Source: Alcaligenaceae bacterium (GTDB lineage: Bacteria; Pseudomonadota; Gammaproteobacteria; Burkholderiales; Burkholderiaceae_B). Taken from it: DNA of 64,000 nt. The stretch is taken from positions 248,001-312,000 of the forward strand of contig JACCES010000004.1 in the NCBI GenBank assembly GCA_013416455.1. Direction: 5' to 3'. Shown here piece after piece: positions 1 to 8,030 of the stretch. Numbering within the stretch: position 1 is the first letter of the stretch; each line of letters opens with the position of its first letter. The notes beneath the pieces are model-generated. The model was given only the letters and a program-made list of their open reading frames with translations. It did not search any database and had not been told where the DNA came from. Both the position numbers and the translations under genes were made by a program.

Positions 1-163
1 GCTCGCGCATGGCCTGCCCCTTGGGCGAGCGGTAGAACTTGAGATCACTGCCGCACATGCCCGAGGCTTTGATTTCGAGCACGACTTCGTCCGGACCGGG
101 AGTGGGGTCGTCGAACGTTTGCAGCTCAAGCTGGCGATCGCCGAGAAAAACGGCACCTTTCAT
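1..163 (-). CDS. zinc-type alcohol dehydrogenase, N-terminal part (runs off the window)
   Basis: The reverse strand opens at ATG 163 after a GGAG ribosome site and reads about 54 codons to the window edge. The peptide starts MKGAVFLGDR and continues through a run of P-G-P-D-E-V to ASGMCGSDLKFYRSPKG. This is the GroES-like start of the medium-chain dehydrogenase family. The G-x-C-G-S-D stretch carries the first catalytic-zinc ligand (Cys) and the Asp that follows it. The NAD-binding half lies outside the window, so the substrate cannot be named; L-threonine dehydrogenase-like and sugar-alcohol dehydrogenases share this beginning. It is the last gene of a leftward group that includes the aldehyde dehydrogenase remnant and the TRAP receptor, which suggests alcohol or sugar-acid catabolism. 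Confidence 0.8.
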   Translation of the reverse strand, partial: MKGAVFLGDRQLELQTFDDPTPGPDEVVLEIKASGMCGSDLKFYRSPKGQAMRE

Positions 164-246
164 AACGTGTCTCCGTGACTATTCCTCCGGCCATTGAATG
201 CTCAATGGCCGGATAGGCTGAAAATCGGATAGGGATGCGGACCGGC

Positions 247-339
247 TTAGCGCAGAATGAACGGGTTGGCGGGCACCGCGTCCGAATAGGAAATCCAGGT
301 GCTCTTGGTTTCGAGGTATTCGTTGATGGCCTCGATACC
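247..339 (-). pseudogene. aldehyde dehydrogenase C-terminal remnant
   Basis: Between the alcohol dehydrogenase and the TRAP receptor one reverse frame reads GIEAINEYLETKSTWIS, then YSDAVPANPFILR and a stop. This is the usual C-terminus of NAD(P)-dependent aldehyde dehydrogenases (G-x-E-A-I-x-E-Y-x-x-x-K). The frame is closed by TAG directly before the Gly codon (positions 342-340), so only about 30 codons survive. The N-terminal and catalytic parts are absent; the TRAP gene ends 40 bases upstream. I read it as the scar of a deletion that removed most of an aldehyde dehydrogenase gene from this catabolic cluster. The match is from memory of the family, not from a search. Confidence 0.65.
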
Positions 340-380
340 CTACATGATGCGGATAATGGCGGCTTTCATGGCAGCCCTGT

Positions 381-1544
381 TCAGGAAGCAATGCAGTTGC
401 GTTCAGCCAGACGCTGAAAGCCGGAACGCCACGTCGACTGGGGTTCGTATTTGCGTACCAAGCCAACGTATTCTTTGAGCAACGCAGCTGTGTCGACCTT
501 ACCGGTCTGCCCGGCCCACTTGACCCATTCCTCGTGTATCTCCGGGCCAATCACATCATGCATCTGCTTCCGGTCTGCCTCGGTAAACGCCAACAACCGC
601 AGCTTGTCCTTATCAATGGCGCAGAGCTTATCAACACCATAGTCCAGAGACTCATCGAGCAGTTTCAAATAATGGGCCGGAGCCTCAGCGGCGACTTCCT
701 CGATAATTTTCTTATGAGCGTCACTCAACTTTGCCCAACGATTCTTATTGATAGATATGGCGACAAAAGAAAAGATGCCGTTATCACCCGCATCCGAAGC
801 GTATTTGGCCTGTTCATAAATACCACCATAGATAGCCGAATCGAACGGCGAGGATGACACCGCATCGACGATACCGCGTGACAATCCTTCCACAGCCTCG
901 GGCCAGGCCACGGCCACTGGCGTGGCATCCAGTTTCCCGACAATGGTCGCAATCGACTGCACGGCCCTGATCTTCTGGCCTTTGAAATCCTCAGGCTTGG
1001 CTAGCGGTTTGATACCCCAGAAAGTATTCTCGGACCACGGTACCGCATAGAGTAGCTTGGCATTGCGGCTCTCGAATTCGTCACGGAAGGCGTCATTGGA
1101 CTGATAGAGATCATTCAATGCCTTGCTCACTGCGTCTGCCTTCGACGATATGTAGGGCAACACTACGTTCGAGAGCCGGTATTCATTGCGATTGTAGGCG
1201 GCAGGCGTCCCCGACACGATATCGGCCGCACCGCTGCGCAGGCCGGGATACAGATCCGGGGCTTTGAGCAAAGTGCCATTGAAATAGCGCTCGAACGTAA
1301 TCTCACCATTGCTGCGCTTCTCTATCTCGCTCATGACCCATATGTCAGTCTTGCTGATAGTGTAGTTGTCCCCCATGTAGCCCGCGTATACCAGCTTCTC
1401 GGCCGCCGCCGCATACGTCGTCGCCCCCAATAACAGGGCCAGCGCCAACCCTTGCCTGCGAGTTGCCTTCATGGCCGACCTGCATGCTTGTCGTATGCCT
1501 TGTCCGCAACCGGTCGTTGCACTTGATTGTGATTCTATTGTCAT
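381..1544 (-). CDS. dctP: TRAP transporter solute-binding protein, DctP family
   Basis: This periplasmic receptor delivers a small organic anion to a tripartite ATP-independent (TRAP) transporter. The 387-residue product has a signal peptide (two Arg followed by LALALLLGATTYAAAA) before the mature EKLVYAGYM. It then shows the DctP pattern: F-x-G-T-L-L-K-A near residue 87 and the segment L-x-K-P-E-D-F-K-G-Q-K-I-R-A that precedes the ligand-binding Arg. The start at 1544 is chosen because GGGAGGAGAG lies 6 bases upstream; a later Met (1475), nearer the signal core, is possible. No DctQ or DctM membrane gene is next to it, so the receptor is orphaned here. The ligand is unknown; neighbours suggest a sugar acid or similar carboxylate. 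The divergent GntR gene is the likely regulator. Confidence 0.85.
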   Translation of the reverse strand: MTIESQSSATTGCGQGIRQACRSAMKATRRQGLALALLLGATTYAAAAEKLVYAGYMGDNYTISKTDIWVMSEIEKRSNGEITFERYFNGTLLKAPDLYPGLRSGAADIVSGTPAAYNRNEYRLSNVVLPYISSKADAVSKALNDLYQSNDAFRDEFESRNAKLLYAVPWSENTFWGIKPLAKPEDFKGQKIRAVQSIATIVGKLDATPVAVAWPEAVEGLSRGIVDAVSSSPFDSAIYGGIYEQAKYASDAGDNGIFSFVAISINKNRWAKLSDAHKKIIEEVAAEAPAHYLKLLDESLDYGVDKLCAIDKDKLRLLAFTEADRKQMHDVIGPEIHEEWVKWAGQTGKVDTAALLKEYVGLVRKYEPQSTWRSGFQRLAERNCIAS

Positions 1545-2197
1545 TATGTCCTCTCCTCCCACGGCGCCCACGCGCCACCAAAACGTGACGTAGTGCGGCG
1601 CTGTCACGCCGCCACGTCACACCACTTTCACCCATGTGCTTAAAGAACGAACACGCCTTCTTTCGCCGCTTGCCTATCGACTACGGATATGCCTGCTCGG
1701 CTTGGCCCGGTAAAGCCACCGCCACCGCATCCAGAGTCCAAGTGACGCCCAAAGCCCCGCCACCCGAGCCAGAGATTCTCTGTTGCCTCTATTCTGTACC
1801 ATTTGCTTACTTGTACGGTTAAGATAACATGCAGTCCAATCGAGAACAAGATCGTTTTTGCATCAAGGTATAGACAGAGATATAAACGCTTGCTTCAAGG
1901 GAGCTGGGCAGCGCCACAACGGCTGGAATGCTTGCTGTAGACATGGGGGAGTTCCATCCCACCTTATCTACGGAATCGATCGATAACGTCCAACGCTCGA
2001 TCTCAGCGGCGCGCCCCTATCGTGGCCAAGAATGACGCTGAATTTTGACGTCATGGCCCTTCAAACCACACACCTCGCGCATAGAAAATAAGTCGCTTTC
2101 CATACTGTTGGCTCGACCGTTGACAGCCCCTTCCGTGTAGACTAGCCTCTCAAACGCTCATACGTTCCATTGCAGTTAACCACCGGAGGCGAAAGGA
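1545..2197. promoter_or_regulatory. 653-bp divergent intergenic region with candidate HutC-type operators
   Basis: No convincing gene lies here. It separates the leftward dctP from the rightward GntR gene. A possible sigma-70 promoter for the regulator is TTGACA at 2120-2125, 17 bp, TAGCCT at 2143-2148. The octamer GTGTAGAC (2135-2142) overlaps that promoter, GTATAGAC lies at 1868-1875, and CTGTAGAC at 1935-1942. The first two fit the GTnTAnAC pattern described for HutC-subfamily GntR operators. This is consistent with autoregulation and control of dctP, but an 8-base pattern is weak evidence. Confidence 0.4.
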
Positions 2198-2953
2198 ATG
2201 CCGCCATCGCAATTGATCGCGGGAAGCTCCAAGCATGCGCAAATCGCGCGAGCCCTTCTGAGAGATATTCAGGCAGGAAAATACCCGATCGGCACACAAC
2301 TTCCCTCAGAGACAGATCTCACGATCGAGTTGGGGGTCAGCCGTCAAACCATACGCACAGCCTTGCGCCATCTACGCGAATTGAGGCTTATCCAAGGGCT
2401 TCAGGGTGTGGGGAGCTTTGTGGTTGCTACGCAGCCGTTTGCACGTTATGTGCATGCCTTCGAGTCGATTGAAGACTTGCTGCAATACGCTACGAATACG
2501 GTTCTCAAGGTGCTTTCACGCAGGGAAATCGGCCTGGATGCTCAGCAGGCCCAGTGGCTGGGGCGAAAAGAAGGCGAACGCTGGTGGCAAATCCATACGG
2601 TGCGCCATACTCCCGATGGAGATGCAATGGCCAGCTCTACCCTTATGCTGCCGTATATCTATGGTCATATTATTCAAGACATGGAATCGTCCGGGCAGCC
2701 GGCGTTTGCCCTCATCGAGAAAAACCAAGGTGAATCCATAACCGAAATATTGCAAGATATCAGCGTTGCGATATTAGAGGAATCCGATGCCCGGACGCTG
2801 GGCTTGGCGCTCGGCGATGCCGCATTGTGCATTGAGCGGCGCTATTTCGGGCATGGCGGCGAGCTGTTGGAAGTATCGCGAACCCTGCACCCCGCGCATG
2901 CATTTCACTACAGCATGCGTGTTCGCACCCACATGAGCCAGCCATTGAGTTAA
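2198..2953 (+). CDS. GntR-family transcriptional regulator, HutC type (UTRA domain)
   Basis: The 251-residue product starts with a winged helix-turn-helix: residues about 10-75 contain ARALLRDIQAGKYPIGTQLP, S-E-T-D-L-T and VSRQTIRTALRHL, the typical GntR DNA-reading region. Residues about 95-245 fit a UTRA ligand domain (WWQIHTVRHTPDGDAMA, then an ERRYFG segment near the end), which places it in the HutC subfamily. These proteins bind small metabolites and usually repress the adjacent catabolic or transport genes. The ATG at 2198 follows CCGGAGGCGAAAGGA. It is divergent from the TRAP receptor, which it probably controls. The ligand cannot be read from sequence. Confidence 0.9.
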   Translation: MPPSQLIAGSSKHAQIARALLRDIQAGKYPIGTQLPSETDLTIELGVSRQTIRTALRHLRELRLIQGLQGVGSFVVATQPFARYVHAFESIEDLLQYATNTVLKVLSRREIGLDAQQAQWLGRKEGERWWQIHTVRHTPDGDAMASSTLMLPYIYGHIIQDMESSGQPAFALIEKNQGESITEILQDISVAILEESDARTLGLALGDAALCIERRYFGHGGELLEVSRTLHPAHAFHYSMRVRTHMSQPLS

Positions 2954-2982
2954 ATTCTTGGCGCCCGACCATGGCCGCCCGC

Positions 2983-3717
2983 TCAGAAGCGCAGCGTGTA
3001 GGTCAGCTCGAACACATCCAGACCCTGGTTGGGGCTCTTGATATCGGCGTTCGAATAATGGGTATAGCGCAAGCCCAGACGATGGCGCTCATTCAGCAAC
3101 ATGCCCACGCCGATGTGGCTGCCGAACTGGAAGGCCGACCCGAGGCTGCGGTCCGCGAAAGTCGTGCGGTTGAACACATTGGCGCCGACGCCGATTTCAC
3201 CATAGACATATTCCGTGGGCCACCACCTCAGTACCGGCGTCACGCCCAGCTGCCAGAGCGAGCCGGGATCACGGCCGCCGCTGGCTCGCCAGCCGGCCGC
3301 CAGAACCTCGGTGCTGGCGGTGATCTGGCCCCAGTTTTCCGTGTTGTATATCCACCAGGGACGGGTTTCATACGATAGCCCGAATCGCTGGTAGCGATCG
3401 TTATATCCCCAGCGCACGCCGAACCCGCTGAAGTCCATGCCCTGGGAGACCGTTGGGCCGGTGTCGACGGACGGCATGGGCTGGGCGCCGGCGGGCGCCG
3501 GGCCGGCGATGACACCCAGAAGGGCGATGGCGGTCAGGGCGGCCCGCGTCCGGAAAACCGGCGGGCGGCCCAAGACCCGCCGGAAGGGCCGCGCCGCAAG
3601 GCCGGGTTCCGCGGCGCCCCCGGGCCCGTCGGGCGAGACGGGTTCCGGGGGAACGGTTTCATGGCCCGAAGCATTCGAACGGGCGTGCCCGACCGGGCCT
3701 GCGGTAAGGGGGGACAT
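2983..3717 (-). CDS. pagL: lipid A 3-O-deacylase PagL
   Basis: PagL is an outer-membrane beta-barrel esterase that removes the 3-O acyl chain of lipid A. The C-terminus carries the family signature: LRYTHYSNADIKSPNQGLD followed by a terminal aromatic strand. His and Ser of H-Y-S are the expected catalytic pair, and the last residue is Phe as in many outer-membrane proteins. The start at 3717 has AGGAGT six bases upstream and gives 244 residues. That leaves about 55 Pro/Gly/Arg-rich residues before the hydrophobic signal segment (ALTAIALLGVIAGPAPAGAQ), longer than the 170-190 residues usual for the family. Either the N-region is extended or translation starts later at a weak codon. Confidence 0.85.
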   Translation of the reverse strand: MSPLTAGPVGHARSNASGHETVPPEPVSPDGPGGAAEPGLAARPFRRVLGRPPVFRTRAALTAIALLGVIAGPAPAGAQPMPSVDTGPTVSQGMDFSGFGVRWGYNDRYQRFGLSYETRPWWIYNTENWGQITASTEVLAAGWRASGGRDPGSLWQLGVTPVLRWWPTEYVYGEIGVGANVFNRTTFADRSLGSAFQFGSHIGVGMLLNERHRLGLRYTHYSNADIKSPNQGLDVFELTYTLRF

Positions 3718-3836
3718 GGTTGTACTCCTGGCATCAGCAAGGCTGGATGCCGCACAGTGGCAAACACCGTACCCGCGCAAGCCTGGCCGTACCGGCCGCC
3801 CTCAAGCTGCCGCCGGGAAATGGACCCGGCCCGCAA

Positions 3837-5312
3837 TCAGTTTCCTCCGTCCATGCCCAGTTCGACGCACTTGCGCGTCAACGTATTGCGCCCCATGCCG
3901 AGACGCTGCGCGGCTTCCATCCGCCGGCCCCGGCAGTGGGAAAGCGCCGCGCTGATCAATGCCCGCTCGAAATCCCGCGTCAGGCTCGCCATGATGGCGG
4001 GTTCGTTGCGCGCGAGACGCTCCAGCACCTCGCGCCCGAGCTTCTCTTCCCACCCCGCTTCGGCAGCCGCCGATGGCGTTTCGGCGGGCTCCGCCGGCGT
4101 TCCCGGGTCCGTTGCCCGGCCGCCGGCCGATGCGTCCCCTTCGGCTCCCGCCGTAACTTCCGGCGGCAGGTCCTTGACCTCCACGCGCTGGCTGGAGGAC
4201 ATGACGGTGAGCCACTGGCAGAAATTCTCGAGCTGCCGGATGTTGCCGGGATAGTCGAAGGCGATGAGCGCATCCATGGCCGCCGGCGTGAGCTGGCGCG
4301 CCGCCACGCCCAGGCTGTCCGCGCTGTTGCGCAGGAAGAGCCGCACCAGGGCGGGGATGTCTTCCTTGCGTTCCCTGAGCGGCGGCAAACGCAACCGGAT
4401 GACGTTGAGGCGATGGAACAGGTCTTCGCGGAAACGCCCTTCCGTTACACGCTGTTCCAGCGGCTGATGGGTGGCCGCGACGATACGCACATCCGCATGG
4501 ATGGCCTGAGAACCGCCCACTCGATAGAAACTGCCTTCGGCCAGCACGCGCAACAGCCTCGTCTGCAGATCGAACGGCATGTCGCCGATCTCGTCCAGGA
4601 ACAGGGTGCCGCCGCGCGCTTCTTCGAAACGCCCGCGCCGCTGCTGGGTTGCGCCGGTGAACGCGCCGCGCTCATGGCCGAAGAGTTCGGCTTCGAGCAG
4701 ATCCTTGGGGATGGCGGCCGCATTCAGGGCGACGAATGGGCCATCGGCGCGGCTGCCATGCTGGTGCAGTGCCCGGGCAATCAGCTCCTTGCCCGTGCCC
4801 GACTCGCCGGTGATGAGCACGGTGATATTGGATGAGGCCAGGCGGCCGATGGCCCGGAAAACCTCCTGCATGGCGGGCGCGGAGGACTGCATCATGACGC
4901 GCCCCGCTTCCGGTTCGCGCGCCTTTTCCGGCGTCGCGCAAGGAGCCGCTGTTTCGCGCTGGCCCGCCCGCTGTATCAGAGAGACGGCGGCGTTCACATC
5001 GAACGGCTTGGGCAGATAATCGAACGCCCCTTTCTGGAAGGCGGCCACCGTGCTGTTCAGGTCGGTGAAGGCGGTCATGACGATCACCGGCAGCTCCGGA
5101 TACTCGTCCTTGACACGCTGCAACAGATCCAGCCCGTCCATGCCGGGCATGCGGATGTCGGTCACGAGCACTGCCGGCGGCCCGGCTTCCAGGGCTTCGA
5201 GCGCATCGGCGGCGCAGGAAAAGCATTCCACTGGAAGATCCACCCGGGCCAGCGCCTTTTCCAGCACCCAGCGTATGCTTTGATCGTCGTCCACTATCCA
5301 GACCGGTTTCAT
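3837..5312 (-). CDS. glnG: nitrogen regulation response regulator NtrC
   Basis: NtrC is the sigma-54 activator of the nitrogen-limitation response. The 491-residue protein has an N-terminal receiver (DDD near residue 8-10, phospho-Asp in VLVTDIRMPGMDG near 52, Lys in P-K-P-F). The central AAA+ domain has Walker A GESGTGKE, the sigma-54 contact loop GAFTGA and FLDEIGDMP. The C-terminal Fis-type helix-turn-helix is AQRLGMGRNTLTRKC. The linker before the DNA-binding domain is long and Ala/Pro rich. ATG 5312 overlaps the ntrB stop by four bases (ATGA), so translation is coupled. It is phosphorylated by NtrB and is expected to act at the glnA enhancer described below. Confidence 0.95.
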   Translation of the reverse strand: MKPVWIVDDDQSIRWVLEKALARVDLPVECFSCAADALEALEAGPPAVLVTDIRMPGMDGLDLLQRVKDEYPELPVIVMTAFTDLNSTVAAFQKGAFDYLPKPFDVNAAVSLIQRAGQRETAAPCATPEKAREPEAGRVMMQSSAPAMQEVFRAIGRLASSNITVLITGESGTGKELIARALHQHGSRADGPFVALNAAAIPKDLLEAELFGHERGAFTGATQQRRGRFEEARGGTLFLDEIGDMPFDLQTRLLRVLAEGSFYRVGGSQAIHADVRIVAATHQPLEQRVTEGRFREDLFHRLNVIRLRLPPLRERKEDIPALVRLFLRNSADSLGVAARQLTPAAMDALIAFDYPGNIRQLENFCQWLTVMSSSQRVEVKDLPPEVTAGAEGDASAGGRATDPGTPAEPAETPSAAAEAGWEEKLGREVLERLARNEPAIMASLTRDFERALISAALSHCRGRRMEAAQRLGMGRNTLTRKCVELGMDGGN

Positions 5313-6358
5313 GTCGGCTCCAGGGGCAATATCATGCGGAATTCAGTATGGCCGGGGCGCGAATCGCATTCCAGGATGCCGCCATGCTGCTGTACGAACT
5401 CCTGGGCCAGGCTCAGGCCGAGCCCCGTTCCTTTGGCGCGGCCGGTGACCAATGGATGGAAAAGCTTGTCCAGCAGTTCGGGCGGCACGCCCGGCCCATT
5501 GTCGATCACCGACACGACCACGGCCAGCCGCGCCTGATAACCGGCCAGCAGCACCTGCCGGGCCACGCGCGTGCGCAAAATGAGATGGGGCCGCTGCTGT
5601 CCGGGGTGCTCGGTGAGGGCCTGGGCGGCATTGCGCGCAACGTTCAGCATGGCCTGCAACAGCCGGGAAAAATCCGCCGAAAGCTCCGGCATCGACGCAT
5701 CATAATCACGCTCCACCGTTATCGCCGTGAATTCCGCGCAGATCAGCATGCGCACGCGCTCGCAGATTTCATGGATGTTCAGCCGCCGCTTCTGCAGGCT
5801 GGCGCCCTGCGGGGCGATCAGCCGGTCGACCAGGTGGGCCAGACGGTCGGCCTCGGCAATGATGACTCCCGTATATTCCCTGAGCCCATGCCGATCGAGT
5901 TCGGCATCCAGCAATTGCGCCGCGCCGCGGATGCCCCCCAGCGGGTTCTTCACTTCGTGCGCCAGATTGCGCAGTGTCTCGCGCTGCGCCGCCAGTTCTT
6001 TGCTGAGCTGCTGATGCCGTTCGAGCAGCATGTGCTGCTCAATGATGCGGACTTCGACCAGCGCCGCCCAGGGCGTGCCCGGCAGCGGCACGACGGCCAC
6101 GTTCACGGGAACCTGGACGCCCTGCCGGTTCACCGACAAGGGCTGCCTCAGTATGCCGAATTTCCCCGCGACGGCTTCCATGAAGCGCGCCTGGAGGGCA
6201 TCGTCGCCGCCCAGCAGGCGGGCGGCGGACTCCCCCAGCAGCACGCGCCGCGAGTTGCCGAAGAGTTCTTCGGCAGCCGTGTTGGCGTAATCGACGCAGC
6301 CCTGGTGGTCGAGAAGCAGCACGGCCGTCGACAGCAGGTCATAGGCGCTGACGTCCAC
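5309..6358 (-). CDS. glnL: nitrogen regulation sensor kinase NtrB
   Basis: This soluble histidine kinase/phosphatase controls NtrC under the influence of PII. Residues about 5-110 form a PAS domain (VDYANTAAEELFG). The H box is NLAHEVKNPLGGIRGAAQLL near residue 135, followed by ATPase motifs: an N box with NVARNAAQAL, a G1 box with VIDNGPGVP, and GTGLGLSLAQE. There are no membrane segments, as expected for NtrB, and the length (349) is normal. The start is GTG at 6358 with AAGGA nine bases upstream. It lies 61 bases after glnA and overlaps ntrC by four, giving the order glnA-ntrB-ntrC. Confidence 0.95.
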   Translation of the reverse strand: MDVSAYDLLSTAVLLLDHQGCVDYANTAAEELFGNSRRVLLGESAARLLGGDDALQARFMEAVAGKFGILRQPLSVNRQGVQVPVNVAVVPLPGTPWAALVEVRIIEQHMLLERHQQLSKELAAQRETLRNLAHEVKNPLGGIRGAAQLLDAELDRHGLREYTGVIIAEADRLAHLVDRLIAPQGASLQKRRLNIHEICERVRMLICAEFTAITVERDYDASMPELSADFSRLLQAMLNVARNAAQALTEHPGQQRPHLILRTRVARQVLLAGYQARLAVVVSVIDNGPGVPPELLDKLFHPLVTGRAKGTGLGLSLAQEFVQQHGGILECDSRPGHTEFRMILPLEPT

Positions 6359-6419
6359 GTCGCGGCTTCCTTGTCGACGCCGCCGCGCACCGATGGTGCG
6401 TGACCGGCGACAGCTTTCG

Positions 6420-7832
6420 TTACAGACTGTAGTACATATCGAACTCGATCGGATGGGTGGTCATGCGCAGGCGCGTGATTTCTTCCATCTTGAGTGCGAT
6501 GTAGGCATCGATCATGTCATTGCTGAACACGCCGCCGCGGGTCAGGAATTCGCGGTCGCCGTCCAGCGCCGCGACGGCTTCTTCGAGCGAAGCGCAGACC
6601 GTCGGGATCATGGCATCTTCTTCCGGCGGCAGATCGTACAGGTTCTTGTCGGCCGGATCGCCCGGATGAATCCTGTTCTGCACTCCGTCGAGCCCGGCCA
6701 TCATCAGCGCGGAAAAGGACAGATAGGGGTTGGCCATGGGGTCCGGAAAACGCGCTTCGACACGGCGCGCCTTGGGGCTGCCCACATAGGGAATGCGAAT
6801 GGAGGCGGAGCGGTTGCGCGCCGAATAGGCCAGCTTGACGGGCGCTTCGAAATGCGGAACCAGACGCTTGTAGGAATTGGTGGCCGGGTTGGTGAGCGCG
6901 TTCAGGGCGCGGGCATGCTTGATGATGCCGCCGATGTAGTACAGCGCGAATTCGGACAGGCCGGCATAGCCATTGCCCGCGAACAGATTCTGGCCGTCCT
7001 TCCAGATGGACTGGTGGACGTGCATGCCCGAACCGTTGTCGCCGACGATCGGCTTGGGCATGAAGGTGGCGGTCTTGCCATAGACATGCGCCACGTTGCG
7101 CACGGTGTACTTGAGGATCTGGTTCCAGTCGGCGCGCTCCACCAGGGTGCTGAACCGGGTGCCGATCTCGAGCTGGCCGGGGCCGGCGACTTCATGGTGG
7201 TGCACCTCCACCGGCACACCCTGCTGTTCGAGCAGCAGGCACATTTCCGAGCGCATGTCGGCAAAGCTGTCGATCGGCGAGACGGGCACGTAGCCGCCCT
7301 TGTGCCCGGGACGATGCCCCATATTGGCGCCGTTCATGTCCAGGCCGCGCGACCAGACGCCCTCTTCCGAATGGATCTTCACGAAGCAGCCCGAAACGCC
7401 GTCGTCCCAGCTGACGCCATCGAATACGAAGAATTCGGGCTCGGGCCCGAAGTAGGCGGTATCGCCCAGCCCGCTGGACTTCAGATAGGCTTCGGCGCGC
7501 TTGGCGAGCGAACGGGGATCGCGGTCATAGCCTTTCATGTCCGACGGCTCGACCACATCGCAGGTCAGTATGAGTGTGGTTTCCTCGCGGAACGGGTCGA
7601 TGCGCGCGGTGCCGGCTTCCGGAACGAGCACCATGTCGGAGGCCTCGATACCCTTCCAGCCCGCGATGGAGGAACCGTCGAACATGACTCCGCTTTCGAG
7701 CTTTTCCTCGTCAACGGTATGGGCGGGAACGGTAAGGTGGTGTTCCTTGCCAAGGGTATCGGTGAAACGGAAGTCCACAAAGGCGACTTCACGATCGGCA
7801 ATCGTTTTGATGACATCTTCGGGGGCGGACAT
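6420..7832 (-). CDS. glnA: glutamine synthetase type I
   Basis: GlnA condenses glutamate and ammonia to glutamine with ATP and is the main entry of ammonium. The 470-residue length is normal for the dodecameric GSI-beta type. Recognisable parts are the beta-grasp domain, [18 protein letters not shown], the ATP/ammonia site around [17 protein letters not shown], and NLYDLPPEE with the Tyr that is adenylylated by GlnE. The ATG at 7832 follows AGGAG, and an upstream in-frame codon is dismissed on that basis. A sigma-54 promoter and NtrC site upstream indicate nitrogen control; ntrB and ntrC follow in the same direction. Confidence 0.97.
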   Translation of the reverse strand: MSAPEDVIKTIADREVAFVDFRFTDTLGKEHHLTVPAHTVDEEKLESGVMFDGSSIAGWKGIEASDMVLVPEAGTARIDPFREETTLILTCDVVEPSDMKGYDRDPRSLAKRAEAYLKSSGLGDTAYFGPEPEFFVFDGVSWDDGVSGCFVKIHSEEGVWSRGLDMNGANMGHRPGHKGGYVPVSPIDSFADMRSEMCLLLEQQGVPVEVHHHEVAGPGQLEIGTRFSTLVERADWNQILKYTVRNVAHVYGKTATFMPKPIVGDNGSGMHVHQSIWKDGQNLFAGNGYAGLSEFALYYIGGIIKHARALNALTNPATNSYKRLVPHFEAPVKLAYSARNRSASIRIPYVGSPKARRVEARFPDPMANPYLSFSALMMAGLDGVQNRIHPGDPADKNLYDLPPEEDAMIPTVCASLEEAVAALDGDREFLTRGGVFSNDMIDAYIALKMEEITRLRMTTHPIEFDMYYSL

Positions 7833-7876
7833 ATGGGCTCCTGAACCAGATTTATGAAGGGACACGGTGCACTGAC

Positions 7877-7891
7877 GCAATAGCCATGCCA
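7877..7891 (-). promoter_or_regulatory. sigma-54 (-24/-12) promoter of glnA
   Basis: On the reverse strand the sequence TGGCATGGCTATTGC matches the sigma-54 consensus TGGCACG-N4-TTGC with one change, with exact spacing of the GG and GC pairs. Transcription would start near 7865, about 33 bases before the glnA ATG. It is correctly placed and oriented for the NtrC site upstream. Confidence 0.8.
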
Positions 7892-7971
7892 GTTTTTGCG
7901 AGCATGCCGCAAGCGTAGTGTGCGCCCTGCCCTGGTTCGCATTGTCGCCGGCTCACCAAAACAGTGCGTAA

Positions 7972-7988
7972 CGCACCATTACGGTGCA
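7972..7988. promoter_or_regulatory. NtrC enhancer site upstream of glnA
   Basis: CGCACC-N5-GGTGCA matches the NtrC consensus TGCACC-N5-GGTGCA in 11 of 12 defined positions. Its centre is about 115 bases upstream of the predicted start, a usual enhancer distance. A looser half-site pair (TGCATA...AGTGCA, 7985-8000) overlaps it, and a perfect GTGCGTAACGCAC palindrome (7964-7976) abuts it, so a tandem site is possible. Confidence 0.75.
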
Positions 7989-8030
7989 TATTTTAGTGCA
8001 GCTCTGCTGCGGACTGCCATATGCCTGGGC

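Noticed and set aside
6393-7844. Long open frame on the + strand opposite glnA (483 codons)
   Set aside because: Antisense shadow of a high-GC gene; no ribosome site, no recognisable domain, and glnA is certain.
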